Of a stretch of DNA of 64,000 nucleotides, positions 1-10,835 are shown in pieces. The translations under genes and the position numbers were made by a program. Source of the stretch: Clarkia xantiana subsp. parviflora (Eukaryota > Streptophyta > Magnoliopsida > Myrtales > Onagraceae). The stretch is taken from the NCBI GenBank assembly GCA_036873135.1, contig JAPTYO010000012.1, forward strand, positions 8,192,090 through 8,256,089, read 5' to 3'. A model generated the notes under the pieces. The model had not been told where the DNA came from, did not search any database, and saw only the letters and a list, made by a program, of their open reading frames with translations. Numbering within the stretch: position 1 is the first letter of the stretch; every line of letters starts with the position of its first letter.

Positions 1-946
1 AGCATGAAATTTTTCCAAGAATGTTGGATAATAAAGATATTGTACCATTTAAAATAATACAGGCAAATTATGTTATATTCTCCACAATGTATAGCTCATT
101 TGAGCTAAGATATATTAGATGATATTATGCGAATCAAGAAAACTGATATTTTGATAAGTTGAATTGATCACACTATAGCCGAAAGGGGCATCGCGTGAGG
201 GGGAGAATTTAAAGATATTGAAACTCGTGAAGAGTTTGTAAATACAATCATTTATTGATGATGTTAACAATTCAGACAAAATATATTGAAAGGACAAAGG
301 TTTGGCTCGGCCTGAAAATCGAGTACAGAGATTGAAAATAATCTTGTCCTATAAAAAAAATGTCTTGAAGCTATTTGAGTACCTTAATGATTGTAAGAAT
401 TCCATGAGTTTAATATCATGATGAATCAATACCTAAATTAATTTGCTACACAAATGTAAGTTATAACATGGAAGTGCACAATTTTCAAATGTAGCATTAT
501 ATTGTATATATATATATATATGAAGTTAATGCAGGTTATATAGCTCGAGTTGAAGATTGTTATATCAAAGGAGACATACAAAACACATTCGCCTCAAGTT
601 ATTCTTCATCCAACGAATTTGTTCATATGACTATCTAGCGGATCTTTTCAATGAGGCTTTATCGACTGCGAAATCTGGAATATTGGCGAACATGATTGGA
701 TTGCGTCGACTTAATGAAATTACGCGATGTCAACTTCAGGGGGAGAATCTACACCGCTGTACTCTTTCTCCCTTAACCAAGGTTTTATCCCATCGGGTTT
801 TCCTGGTAAGGTTTTTAACGAGGCAGTTTACAAAAAGGGATCCATAATTGTGTACTCTTTTTCCTTCACTAGATTTTTATCCCAATGAGTTTTTTCTAGT
901 AAGGTTTTAACGAGGCACAATTCCCTTATGAACATCTAAGGGGGAG
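1..946 (+). pseudogene. Decayed 3' end of a Ty1/copia polyprotein
   Basis: Conceptual translation of 285-400 resembles the part of a copia reverse transcriptase that reads (F)CLGLQIEH in intact elements, but is broken by stops. The reading frame at 557-847 resembles the end of copia RNase H: TKHIRLKLFFIQ, then YDYLADLFNEALS, then IGLRRLNE, matching the family pattern of KHI..(R)FFFI, LADLFTKALP and IGMRRL. A purine-rich tract (AAGGGGGAG, 938-946) directly precedes the LTR, as a polypurine tract should. Frames are interrupted throughout, so the copy is dead. The 5' part of the element lies outside the window. The family call is from memory of conserved motifs. Confidence 0.6.
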
Positions 947-1130
947 TGTTATGAATATATTTAGTGGATGTTCAATATTACGTGTATATACCATCTTCCT
1001 TGTTTAGACTTTCCTAGTATTAAATTTACTTCCTCCACAAGTATATGTAATCCCTATATAAGGGCTCCTATGTGTGATAATAAGATCATCTCTAAATTAT
1101 CTCTTCCATTAGCTCTATACTTTCGTAACA
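947..1130 (+). mobile_element. Copia LTR (3' LTR of the preceding element)
   Basis: It starts with TGTTATGAAT right after the polypurine tract and can end at TTTCGTAACA, giving a TGTTA...TAACA terminal inverted repeat and a length of about 184 bp. A TATATAAG box lies near 1054. The first 42 bp recur identically at 55468-55509, which supports the left boundary and shows a second copy of the family. The right boundary is inferred from the TG...CA rule only. Confidence 0.6.
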
Positions 1131-1139
1131 TAAATCAAT

Positions 1140-1411
1140 ATATCGCAATTTATTAGATATATTGTGATATACTAAATTTAATAATTTTTAATTATATATT
1201 GACTTTAGATTTAACATTGGTACTTCGTGAGAATTATTTATATACTTTAATATTAAGAAATATTTCTACATACTTATAATGATTATCGTTTGTAAGTTCC
1301 AAAAATATAACTATACATAATTTGGTAAAAGAAAGTATTAAAGTATTTTGAATTGAAACATAAGTTATTCATAATGTTATTACTAATTGTAAAAATAGGA
1401 AATGATATGGC

Positions 1412-1490
<79 letters not shown>

Positions 1491-1591
1491 CTATACATAA
1501 TTTGGTAAAAGAAAGCATTAAAGTATTTTGAATTGAAACATAAGTTATTCATAATGTTATTACTAATTGTAAAAATAGGAAATGATATGGC

Positions 1592-1662
<71 letters not shown>

Positions 1663-2350
1663 ACCAAATAGATGTTAGTAACAAATAATATAAGACATAA
1701 TTGATTATTATAATAGTTTAAATATAAATTTCTTAGATATCCAGTTTATATTTTCATTAGTTTTATCGTTTTTAAAAATATTAATTACATAACTACAAAT
1801 AATATATCACTATATCACAAGATATTATATTTATATAATATATATAGATATAGATAGATAAATATCTCACGATATATAAAATTTAATTATTTTTTCAATT
1901 ATATATTAAATTATATTTGAGAAATTTTAGTTCATGAGAATCATCTATATACTTTAAGATTAATAATTATTTATACATGCTTATAATTATTGGTTGTGTA
2001 TTATTTGAAGTGAAAAATATAAATAAATATATTTTGAAAAAAGAGAGCATTACACTTTTTCAAAATAATAATATAAATAATTAAGTATTTGATATGAAAT
2101 TAAGTAATTATACTTTAATATTAAGATAATATTTATATTTACTTATACCGATTTGTTTTAAATAATTTTAAGTGAAAAAGCTATAAATATACATAACTTG
2201 GTAAAAGATTACTATATTTTTTCTTTTAAAATAATAATAGAAGTAATTCATATTATTGTGAGATATACTACATATAAATAGTTACAAAAAAATAAGTGAT
2301 TTAATTGAAAGTATTTGATGTGAAAAAAATGAATTAATATTATGAAAAAA
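1140..2350. repeat. AT-rich degenerate tandem repeat
   Basis: Blocks beginning near 1160, 1862 and 2255 share a diverged order of motifs: a TGTGATATACTA-like start, a TATATACTTTAATATTAAG-like stretch and an ATACATAACTTGGTAAAAGA-like stretch. They look like old, diverged copies of one unit of a few hundred bp. No coding signal is seen. Confidence 0.4.
1309..1660. repeat. 180-bp tandem duplication, each copy ending in an (AT)n microsatellite
   Basis: The segment starting with CTATACATAATTTGG at 1311 is repeated at 1491, a period of 180 bp, with only about one base different over the roughly 105 non-microsatellite bases. Each copy runs into an uninterrupted AT dinucleotide array, about 1415-1489 and 1595-1660. 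The near identity points to a recent duplication, probably by slippage or unequal exchange between AT tracts. The long Tyr-Ile open frame here is an artefact of the AT repeat. Confidence 0.9.
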
Positions 2351-2837
2351 TGGTAAAGAAGTCTAAAAATACTTTAGTGATAGATATTGAAACGGACATT
2401 GAAGATGAATGTGGTGCATTTTTCTAATTCTAGAGCTCCATGTGGAAGATAGAGGGATTTATAAAATACATGTAACTCCTTATAAATTGGCATGAACAAA
2501 TAGAATAAAGTTATTTTAACACATAGGAGATAGAAAATATGGTTAAAAACTTACTTGTCAAGTGTAACTTCCATCAGAATTATTATATATAAAGATTAGT
2601 AGAGTTTTAGAGTGTATTGAATGTGTAATATCTTGGTTAAATGTTTGCATAATGAACAACTAACTACGAACAATTAATTGGTCCTAGAGAAGAATCATTA
2701 ATGAGGATTACACGTGTCCTAAAGGATATCCATATTACACGTGTCCTAAAGCTAGCTATCGACACAAATTGTCGGTTAAGAAATCCGGTGCTTTAGCATT
2801 TTTCCAATCAAACGTGTCAATTCAGCATCAGGGTGGT
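2351..2837. other. Non-coding AT-rich stretch with a short direct repeat
   Basis: No gene is seen. An 18-bp sequence, ATTACACGTGTCCTAAAG, occurs at 2707-2724 and again at 2734-2751. It contains CACGTG, a palindromic G-box-like core. Whether it has any function is unknown. Confidence 0.5.
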
Positions 2838-2845
2838 CAGTCAGG

Positions 2846-3760
2846 GGAGAAATTATTGCTTGGCTCGGCTTTACCACGTGGATATTGAGCTGTTACCCCT
2901 CGCCCAATAACATCGTGACATGTGTTCTTTTACCATTTTTATTTCCTGACTGAGAATCATTAATTCTCTTCCACTGCCTCTCTCATACTTTTTACTTTTC
3001 CTGTTTTCCAGTTTTTTTTTCCTCTCTCCTCCCTTCACATATTAACTACTTTTTTGTTTTCTTTATCTGTTGCTTAATATTATTTTATTATATATGTTTT
3101 TTTGTCCGAAAGTGCTGTATCAAAATTTCAACGAATAAGTTTTGTTATATAATATTTATTACATGTTTTTTATTAATTTTATTTTTATTTTATAATAACT
3201 AATTAGGTTTGCTGAACCTTAAGGAAAATTGAGACATTTATCTAAAACTAATTGCATATTTTTTTTGGCCAAAAAAAAATTGCATATTTTTTTATATAAT
3301 ATATATTAAATGCTAGTACTATTTTTTTCTTTTTCTCTAAAAACTAATTGGGTACAATTGAAATTTATATAGAAATTATTAAAAAGAAAAATAACATATG
3401 TTATATATATATATATATATATAAAATAAAATAATCGATTTTAACACAAAAAAAAGAGTAAATTTTCGTTTTGAGAATTTATTGAGATAAATTAATTAAA
3501 AAAAAAAAGAACGGTGCCATCAATGACATGACTGACTTGAGCAGCTACCCGACATGATGTGATGAGAACAGATGAAAGAGGTAGACACATGCAATAAAAC
3601 ATGTCGGTTGCATTACTTGGTGTGACTCCAAGCTTATGTGGCAAATCATCTGTCTCCCTCTAGCCACATGTCTTCGTCATCGAATTGGGCTGTATAATCA
3701 CAGCATGTGGGCTTGGATTGTGCCTAAAAAATCATAGCACCATATATGACTTATGAGTTT
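2846..3760 (+). repeat. Left terminal inverted repeat arm of the large element
   Basis: It pairs with 10330-10773 in inverse orientation. Homology is high at 2846-2945, is lost across an AT-rich insertion or diverged stretch of about 500 bp, and returns at about 3520-3745 (for example ATGATGTGATG, GAAAGAGGTAGACACATGC and TAGCCACATGTCTTC). The extra AT-rich stretch makes this arm roughly twice as long as the right one. Confidence 0.7.
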
Positions 3761-4499
3761 AACATTGTTATATATATCAATGGCCTAATAAAAATATATG
3801 TACATTTATATTTATATCGAGTAAATAATTTAAAAATAATTAGATCGGTAGTTATGCATGTGTCAACTAATTTTTAATTCAATACTTAAGTTAAATTTTA
3901 TTGGTTGTCACGTATGAAAATTTATATTTCAATAATAATAATTAATAATTTATTTTATGCATAAGTTTGTATTATTTTTTAAGAAATTTATCATAATTGT
4001 GTACATATATTTTAATTATATAGTGGATCTAAGGTATATGATATTATTAGAATGCACTTCATTTTCATTTTAACATAACAAAGTTCATAAATTAGAGTAT
4101 CACAAAATGACCTCTTAATTATGAATGTAAATATTAGAAAATTTTGTATTATATATACTAGTATTAAAATTATATAATATTAGTGTGAAATTAAAAAAAA
4201 AACAGTATATTATTTAAACTCTAAAAAAAATACAAATTATACACAAAATGGTAAATTATTGTTAGAAATTAAAAATTGAGCAAATTCTCGAAATTACAAA
4301 ATTAAATACGGGAGTTTAGCTGAATTTTTATCAAATAAAAAATATACAAAGAAAACAATTTGAAAAGTTATGTAAAATAAATGATATAATCGTTGTTGGC
4401 ATTTAGAGTAAATGGACCGCCATAATCGGAGCCTATTAATATAAGTCCAACATGCTAAACAGAATTGGGGTATGACACATAAGGGGTTTTGGGTCAGGC
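3761..4499. other. AT-rich interior of the large element, no gene seen
   Basis: The stretch is very AT-rich with poly-A and poly-T runs. No coding frame, structural RNA or transposon terminus could be recognised. Confidence 0.5.
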
Positions 4500-4960
4500 T
4501 GAAATCCGTATGAGTCATATATGGCCCAAAAGGGCCGGCCCAATTACACTATGTGGTGCGGCCGATGTATAGGTGAGCAACCCAATGAGTTTTGCTCACC
4601 TCCTCTTATAAATAAAAGGTGTTAGGAATTTCTTGGGGTGAACCACTCTCTCCATTTTAGTTGTCAGAAAAAAAAATCCATATCCCTAAATACATTAGGG
4701 TTCGGCCGAACCTAATATCACCACAAGTAGGTACCGAATTCACAAACTATTCACCCCGGAGATCCATCCATCAACCGTATTGAAGATACTTTTTGTGGAT
4801 ACCATTGCCTGCGAATTGCTCCTTAATCAGAGTTATCGTGAGACACCATCCGGCAGATCGTGAACTCCCTCGTAAAAGTCATGGGCATCGGATCGCAAAA
4901 ATATACCCTTCTAGCTGCATAATTATTTTACCTAATATGTGCCTATGTTTGATCTGTATG
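4500..4960 (+). other. Unclassified GC-richer insert with an LTR-like promoter arrangement
   Basis: A TATA-like TTATAAATAAAAGG lies near 4606, followed by a CT-rich leader and a stretch (4793-4960) of balanced composition that differs from the AT-rich surroundings. The layout recalls an LTR or an untranslated leader, but no matching second LTR, terminal motif pair or target duplication was found. It could equally be captured host DNA. Function not recognised. Confidence 0.25.
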
Positions 4961-5151
4961 AATTATCCCCATAATTTTCCTTCATTTGTGAAAATGTCCA
5001 GGTTCACAAATCTATTGTAAAAATAAATATAATTTTTCTTAGTCTAGTTAGATAATAAAACATAGTGAAATCGGCAATTATCTTGTTTAAAATGTATAAA
5101 AATATAGTAACAGTATTACAAAAGATAATATTCATATATCCTTTATAATAA

Positions 5152-5700
5152 GAGTTAACGGGTCTTTTAAGTCCATGATATTTGACGACTTTTGGGTTTT
5201 GGTCCATGATGTTTGTTTTTACTAAGTTTGTATCTCATATGTTTGCATATTTTTCTAGTTTTGGTATTTCCGTTACATTCCGTCAATATTTTCCGTTAAG
5301 TAACACGTGCAAGTCACGTGATCCACCCTAAACTTTTGATTTTGTTAAACTTAGTCCCTCTAATACTTCCCTAATTTTTTTTCGTTCAATTTAGTCCTAA
5401 AGTTTTAAAATTGACCCAAAATTAGACAACTAGGTCCAATTTGGGAAAAATTGGACTAAGTCCAATTGACCTAGCCCTGGGCCAGCCCAAGACTGGTTCC
5501 GACCCCAGTTGGGGTCGCCTGGGTCGCCTGGGCCCTGGGCTAGCACATGTTACTTAACGGAGAGTATTGACGGAAAGTAACGGAAAGACCAAAACTAGAA
5601 AAACATGCAAACATATGAGACAAAAACTAGGCAAAAATAAATATCATAGACCAAAACTCAAAAATCGTCAAACATCATGGACCAAAAGACATGTTAACCC
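5152..5700. mobile_element. Fold-back (Mutator-type MITE) element, 9-bp target duplication
   Basis: The ends are GAGTTAACGGGTCTTTT and, read on the other strand, GGGTTAACATGTCTTTT. Inverted similarity extends inward for about 150 bp on each side. A perfect 9-bp direct repeat, TTATAATAA, flanks it at 5143-5151 and 5701-5709. The 549-bp element has a GC-rich centre with short hairpins (GGCCCTGGGC and related) and no coding capacity. It is nested in the large inverted-repeat element. Confidence 0.88.
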
Positions 5701-5709
5701 TTATAATAA

Positions 5710-6972
5710 TAACTAACTAAATCGCAGGCCATATTTTATGTTATTGACAATGTTAATTACACATAATACTGCTAAAAGAGCTGTAATATTAACCATATAA
5801 TATATTATCTATTTGATTTTTTTTGGCCAGATTAGCTATTTGATTATTAACATGCATATAACTAATAAAAAAAAATGATTTTGGCCAAACAAATTAATGT
5901 CCCTAATATTCTCAACTTTTCTATAACTAACTTTTAAATTATAAGCACCTAAAGCATAAATTAAAATGGTATATTTTTTTTTTCCCTGACCTAAAAGAAA
6001 TTCAAACTTAGCAAAAAAAAATTGTAGTAGACAAGTAATTAAATTATAATCCTAATGATGTAACCATCATCGAATTTAACTTTCAGGCGATATGTGTAAG
6101 TACGTTTGAAATATATGGTATCATATGTTATATTTCAAAATATTTTTACATATAAATTCACGTGAAATAATACATTTATAAATAAGAACATCCTATAAAA
6201 AGTATGACTTTTTAATTACTAGATAATATAATAGTATTAATAAAAAAAAGATAATATAATAGTAAAAACAGAAAAATACACTTACAATGATTAAAATTAT
6301 ATAATATAATTTATTAATGATGTAGCGCTTTTGGGGCCGATCTCTAAAATTGATTTTAAACATCATAATTGTTGGTGTTACCATGTGTTATTGTCAATTT
6401 TTTTATTCAAAAAAATTAAATTCCTTTTGATGATGTATTTATGAACTCAAATATATATTTTCACAATTGTACCATTTATTTTACATAATTTTGTAGATAT
6501 TCTATATATATATTCTTGGATCAATTTTTTTTTGCCAACATTCTAGGATAAAACTCTTTTACACTCTAAGATCCAATTTTGTAATTGAGACGGTTTGACC
6601 AATTTTAAGTTTGAAAAAACAATGGTTAATTTCGTGTCTAGATTTCAAAAATGGTTTATTTTGGCAAAATAAGAAAATGTCAAATATTGAATTTAGTGTG
6701 AAACTAGGTAAGTAAAAGAAGATAGAAATTAATGATGATTTTATTCTCGTATATCATAGTTATTTTTATAGGGATTTCACGTTAGTTAAAAAAGAAAAAC
6801 TATACAACATATATATTATGATAATTAACATTAATTAAATAAATAAAATAATAAAATATATTGATGATATAATATATTGATTATAACATAATTAATTTTT
6901 TTTATCAGAAGAATTAAAATTGTTAGAACATGACTAATCTAATTAATTTTGCAACGTCTAAGTATAAATATA
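5710..6972. other. AT-rich interior, no gene seen
   Basis: Long A/T runs and no persuasive coding frame; the short minus-strand frame at 6193-6384 is hydrophobic low-complexity sequence expected by chance in such DNA. No transposon termini were recognised here. Confidence 0.5.
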
Positions 6973-7778
6973 CTAGGTGCTTTCCCCGCGCACAGCGCGA
7001 GGTGACCTTGTTGATGTTTAAAAATATATTTAGATAATAATATTCTAATAAAATACTAAAAATGGCACGATGAACCCTATTTCATCTCTAAATAATGACC
7101 CTATTTTGAATGTCATTTTTACAAATATTGTCTTCATACCTAATCTTAAACACATTCGATAATTGATTTCATTCCATCTCCAATGATTTAGGTACTTTCC
7201 CGCATTCAGCGCGAGGTGATGTGATATGATATTTATCTATAATCAATAAGTTAATAATTTATTGTATGTATTCTTCAAACTCGAATGAAATTAAGTTAAA
7301 CTTTTATTGTATAAATGTATTCTGCAAACTCGAATGAAATTAAGTTAAACTTGAACTTAGTAGAAATTAAATATTAAAAGTATATATACATATACTATTT
7401 TACATATTAACTATCTATATCTACTTCTCATGGTTATCTGAACTTTAATTCCGATAACCTCATTTATGATGCTCGGACAATCAAAGTAGTATAGTAATTT
7501 CTCAAAAGTAGAGGAAGTAGTAGTTACTTCCTTGGCACCTATCTGTGCATGTCAACAAATAATTCTCCTCCTAATTAAGCACCTTCTTGTGTTTAAACAA
7601 ACCTACACAGTCGGTTTACACCGGAGAATGGTATATCCTCCAAGCTGGAGATTCAACATTAAACCCAAATTGTAAGATATCTATACCAAACACACTTGAT
7701 ATATTTATAATTCCCATACTCTAGCCCCGATGGGATTTATATAGTATCCATAATTTACTGATATACTGAATAAATATT

Positions 7779-8529
7779 GGGTTAAGAACACAATAGGAGC
7801 CTGAATGTTTGCCCATGTTGCTAAAAGGGGTCTGAATTGAAAAAACGTATTATTTAGGGCCTGAATTTTGAGTTTTGTGTATAAGTGAGGTCTCCGTCTA
7901 TTTTTTCTGTTAAAAGTGACGGAAAGTGGTCACATGCTTGGCATGTGACCAAAAATAATTTGAAAACCCGAAAATGCCCTTTGACCAAAGTGTGTCTTTC
8001 ATATGTTTGACCTAAAATGACGAAAATACCCTTTAAGCCACCACAGCTCCGGCGACCACCACCACCCCGACTCCGGCGACCACCACCGGCCTCCGGCGAC
8101 CACCACCGACCTCCGGCGACCACCACCGGCCTCCGACGACCACCACCGACCTCCGACGACGACCGAAAAGCTCCGATCGGAGCTCCGATCAGAGCTTTTC
8201 GGTCGTCGCCGGAGGTCGGTGGTGGTCGCCGGAGGCCGGTGGTGGTCACCGGGCGGTGGCCGGAGCGTGGTGGCCTTAAGGGCATAATTAGTGTGTAGGG
8301 GTATTTTAGACATTTCACATTTTATTAATTAAATTGATAAATTGTATAATAATTACAAAAGGGTATTTTTGTTTTTTCACGTGGTTTTGTTAGATTTAAC
8401 AGAAAATTTGGACGGAGACTTGAAAAAACACAAAACTCATAATTCATGCCCTTAATAATATGTTTTTTCAATTCAGACCCCTTTTGGCAACATGGGCAAA
8501 CATTCAGACCCCTATTGTGTTCTTAACCC
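7779..8529. mobile_element. Fold-back (Mutator-type) element with a GC-rich minisatellite core
   Basis: The ends are GGGTTAAGAACACAATAGG and its near-perfect inverse, with inverted similarity of about 130-150 bp. A perfect 9-bp direct repeat, ATAAATATT, flanks it at 7770-7778 and 8530-8538. The core (about 8040-8275) is built of about 20-bp units of the type CTCCGGCGACCACCACCGGC, arranged as a large palindrome centred near 8180 (AAAGCTCCGATCGGAGCT). The proline- and glycine-rich frames this creates on both strands are products of the repeat, not evidence of a gene. Length 751 bp. Confidence 0.92.
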
Positions 8530-8539
8530 ATAAATATTT

Positions 8540-10150
8540 ATAACTGTTTTTGGGAAGGAAAACAATATTTATTTCTGCTTTAGGCCGCAGCCATGTTAAC
8601 ACAACTCTCCATAAGTCCATATTCTTTACCAAAATAATAATAACATATTTGTTACGTATCATTTTTGCAATATCAAAGTGTAGATTAAAGCTCAGCCCAA
8701 ATATGGGCCCAAGTATTTCAAAACAAATTTTTAGCCCAACTATTATAAGCTTAACCTGTAGGAAAATGCGAACGGTGGTGGGTGTATTCACGAAGCTTCC
8801 TCGAAAAGCCTTTTTGTTTTATAAACTATCCAAAAATCTTTACTGAACCTGATCCGTAATCATTTCTTTCCCAAATATTCTCTACCCCAATTCATTCTCC
8901 CACCGCCGGTCCACCCCTTCTACGTTTGTGATTTTCTCCTCATTCAAGACATAAATTAGCTCCGTCAGTCTATCGATTGATGTCGTCTTCGATCGATCAA
9001 TCATTTTTTTGGGCCAAATGATTGATCAATCATCTCATTTAGTTAGTCATCTGTGGATGGTGAGATTTCTCCAGCGATTGGATGGTGAGACTTCTCTAGC
9101 AATTTTTTCGACTAAGAAGCAGCAGTCATTGCGAAAGTTTCAGATCCTGGCAACAATTAACCCATGCATATTCAACATTATCCCTCTCTGTCACAGAAGA
9201 GATTCGAAAGAGGAAATTCTGGGCTGGATGTGAGAAGAGCCTTAGGATATAGGACATGAGCTGCGATTTGTACGCAACGGCTGTTAGGGAGGGTACTGAT
9301 GCTTCAGAGCTAGACACAACTCCATTCAGGAAGTTTGTCGATGGAATTTTAATGCTCGAATCCGGACATGTCTTTGCTCCAGATGATGGAATGAGATCTT
9401 TGGTCTATGGGCTCCATTCGAGCTTTCAGATCTATTCAGGTTGAGCAAAATCTGATCAAATCCGAGGTAATTGTTCGATTTGGATCTCTCAGATCTGCGT
9501 CTCATCTTTTTGCTTCCTCTTTCAGGACGCCCTTTTCATAGTCATGTAGCTTTTCTACTCCGAGGAGGGCTTAAGATTGAAGAAAGAACCAAATCTCCAG
9601 ATCCAGTTGCAGCATTTATTCAAATGGCGTTTGAAGAATGGAAAATTGTGTAATTTCCACAGGTCTGTTCAAGAAAGCAATTATTGTGTTTGTTTGCACA
9701 GGTTACTGCATGTTCTGATTAGGCTCATATATATAGGAAATAATTTACCGCTGCTTCTCTTCGTCTTCGACAGTTACTTTGGCGTTTCTTCTTCAACAAA
9801 AAGAATCCAGTTGCTGCAAATGCTTTCTGCCGTTAAATTCATTTCTCATATAATTGGTTTATTTATGAGTTAATTATTTTGGTAACAGCTCTGAAGTATT
9901 TTTTTTTTGTTCAGTGCGGCGTCGTTTTTGGGTCGTTGTTGCAGATCGGAGGTGCATCGTTTTTGGAGCTGACGTGTCTTGCTCAGAGTGATTCTCGAGC
10001 AGAGACAATCAGTATTAGAATAAAGAATGTTTAAAGCGCTGTCGTTTTTAGATGTGTACAGTTCTTAAGTTGAGTGGCGTCGTTTTATTTACCTTTTGAG
10101 ACATTTTGATAGTGGAACGCATTGTCGTTTACACTCACAAGTGTGCGTTT
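8540..10150. other. Helitron interior, possibly captured host sequence
   Basis: The composition is more balanced than in the flanks, with short frames on both strands (for example 9256-9444 plus and 9126-9317 minus). None matches a family I recognise. From about 9915 to 10130 the string GTCGTTTT recurs several times in slightly different contexts. Captured gene fragments are common in plant Helitrons, but nothing here proves it. Confidence 0.3.
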
Positions 10151-10329
10151 TAAGTAATGAATAAGCTCGGGCCAGATAAAAATTGATACGTGGCAAGCAA
10201 TTAGGTAAAGATAATCAGGATAGATATACATAGATTAGACACATGGCAGCTTCTAAGTTAGGTTAATCTAGAATTAGTATAATATATAGATAGATTCTAG
10301 GCAAAAAAAAAACAAAAACAAAGCATATA

Positions 10330-10773
10330 TAAATATCAATGTAAGGCCCATCTCACATGCTATGATTTTTCGGCCATTGTTCTTTTTTGTCACAGCCCAA
10401 ATACTTTGATATTTTCGGCCCTTCACAAGGAAGACATGTGGCTAGAAGGATATGAATGGTTTGCCAAATAAGCTTAGAGTCTCACCAAGTAATGCAGCCG
10501 ACATGCTTTATTGCATGTGTCTACCTCTTTCATCTGCGCACATCACATCATGTCGGATAGCTGCTGGTTCACTGAGCTGATAAGTGAGGTCCGAGAATAA
10601 TTGGATTATTTTCCAATATATATAAAAATAAAAAGTAAGAGAGAGGGAAAGTAAGTCACTACTCATCAGAAATTAAAAAAAAAAGGTAAATGAACATATG
10701 TCACGATATTATTGGGTGAGGGGTAACAGCTCAATATACACGTGGTAAAGCCGAGCCAAACAATAATTTCTCC
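10330..10773 (-). repeat. Right terminal inverted repeat arm of the large element
   Basis: This is the inverse counterpart of 2846-3760. It contains GAAGACATGTGGCTAGA, GCATGTGTCTACCTCTTTC and the outermost CACGTGGTAAAGCCGAGCC block. It ends next to the TCAGGGTGGT copy at 10776-10785. Confidence 0.7.
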
Positions 10774-10827
10774 AGTCAGGGTGGTATATAGAGGGATTAG
10801 AGGAAAGTTAACATAACCCTAAAATAT

Positions 10828-10835
10828 TATATAAA
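10828..10835 (+). promoter_or_regulatory. TATA-like box upstream of the F-box gene
   Basis: TATATAAA lies about 640 bp upstream of the F-box start codon and 43 bp downstream of the right target duplication of the large transposon. A 5' untranslated exon probably follows, ending at 11029 before GTGAGT, with an intron to the TTTTTTTAG acceptor at 11413. The promoter call is inferred from position only. Confidence 0.4.

Larger units (their letters stand above)
6973..10294 (-). mobile_element. Non-autonomous Helitron
   Basis: On the minus strand the element begins with TCTATCTATATATTATAC (5' end at 10294) and ends with a GC-rich hairpin (CGCGCTGTGCGCG, about 6986-6998) followed 12 nt later by CACCTAG, its last base at 6973. 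The base before the 5' TC is A and the base after the 3' CTAG is T, matching Helitron insertion between A and T. These are the hallmarks of plant Helitrons. A second, decayed copy of the 3' hairpin and end lies at about 7188-7215. No Rep/helicase gene is visible, so it is non-autonomous. It lies inside the large inverted-repeat element, just within its right arm, and contains the fold-back element at 7779-8529. Confidence 0.65.
2838..10775. mobile_element. Large Mutator-like element with long terminal inverted repeats
   Basis: The outer sequence at 2846-2945 is repeated in inverse orientation at 10675-10773, including GGAGAAATTATTG, the GGCTCGGCTTTACCACGTG block and the GAGCTGTTACCCCTC block. 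A second matching block lies further in (about 3520-3745 against 10345-10600). A 10-bp direct repeat, TCAGGGTGGT, flanks the element at 2828-2837 and 10776-10785, a size typical of Mutator insertions. A 7-bp alternative (AGTCAGG, 2839-2845 and 10774-10780) cannot be excluded, so the exact left end is uncertain by about 8 bp. No transposase frame is seen, so it is non-autonomous. A Helitron and two fold-back elements are nested inside. Confidence 0.65.

Noticed and set aside
1283..1684. Minus-strand frame of 133 codons with long Tyr-Ile runs
   Set aside because: It is a translation of the (AT)n microsatellites in a tandem duplication.
7854..8318. Pro/Gly/Arg-rich open frames on both strands
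   Set aside because: They come from the GC-rich 20-bp minisatellite in the core of a fold-back transposon. No start context, splice pattern or family similarity supports a gene.
2839..10780. AGTCAGG (7 bp) as the target duplication of the large element
   Set aside because: It directly abuts the aligned arm ends, but the 10-bp TCAGGGTGGT repeat is longer and of the size expected for Mutator elements. It is kept as an alternative, not as the main call.
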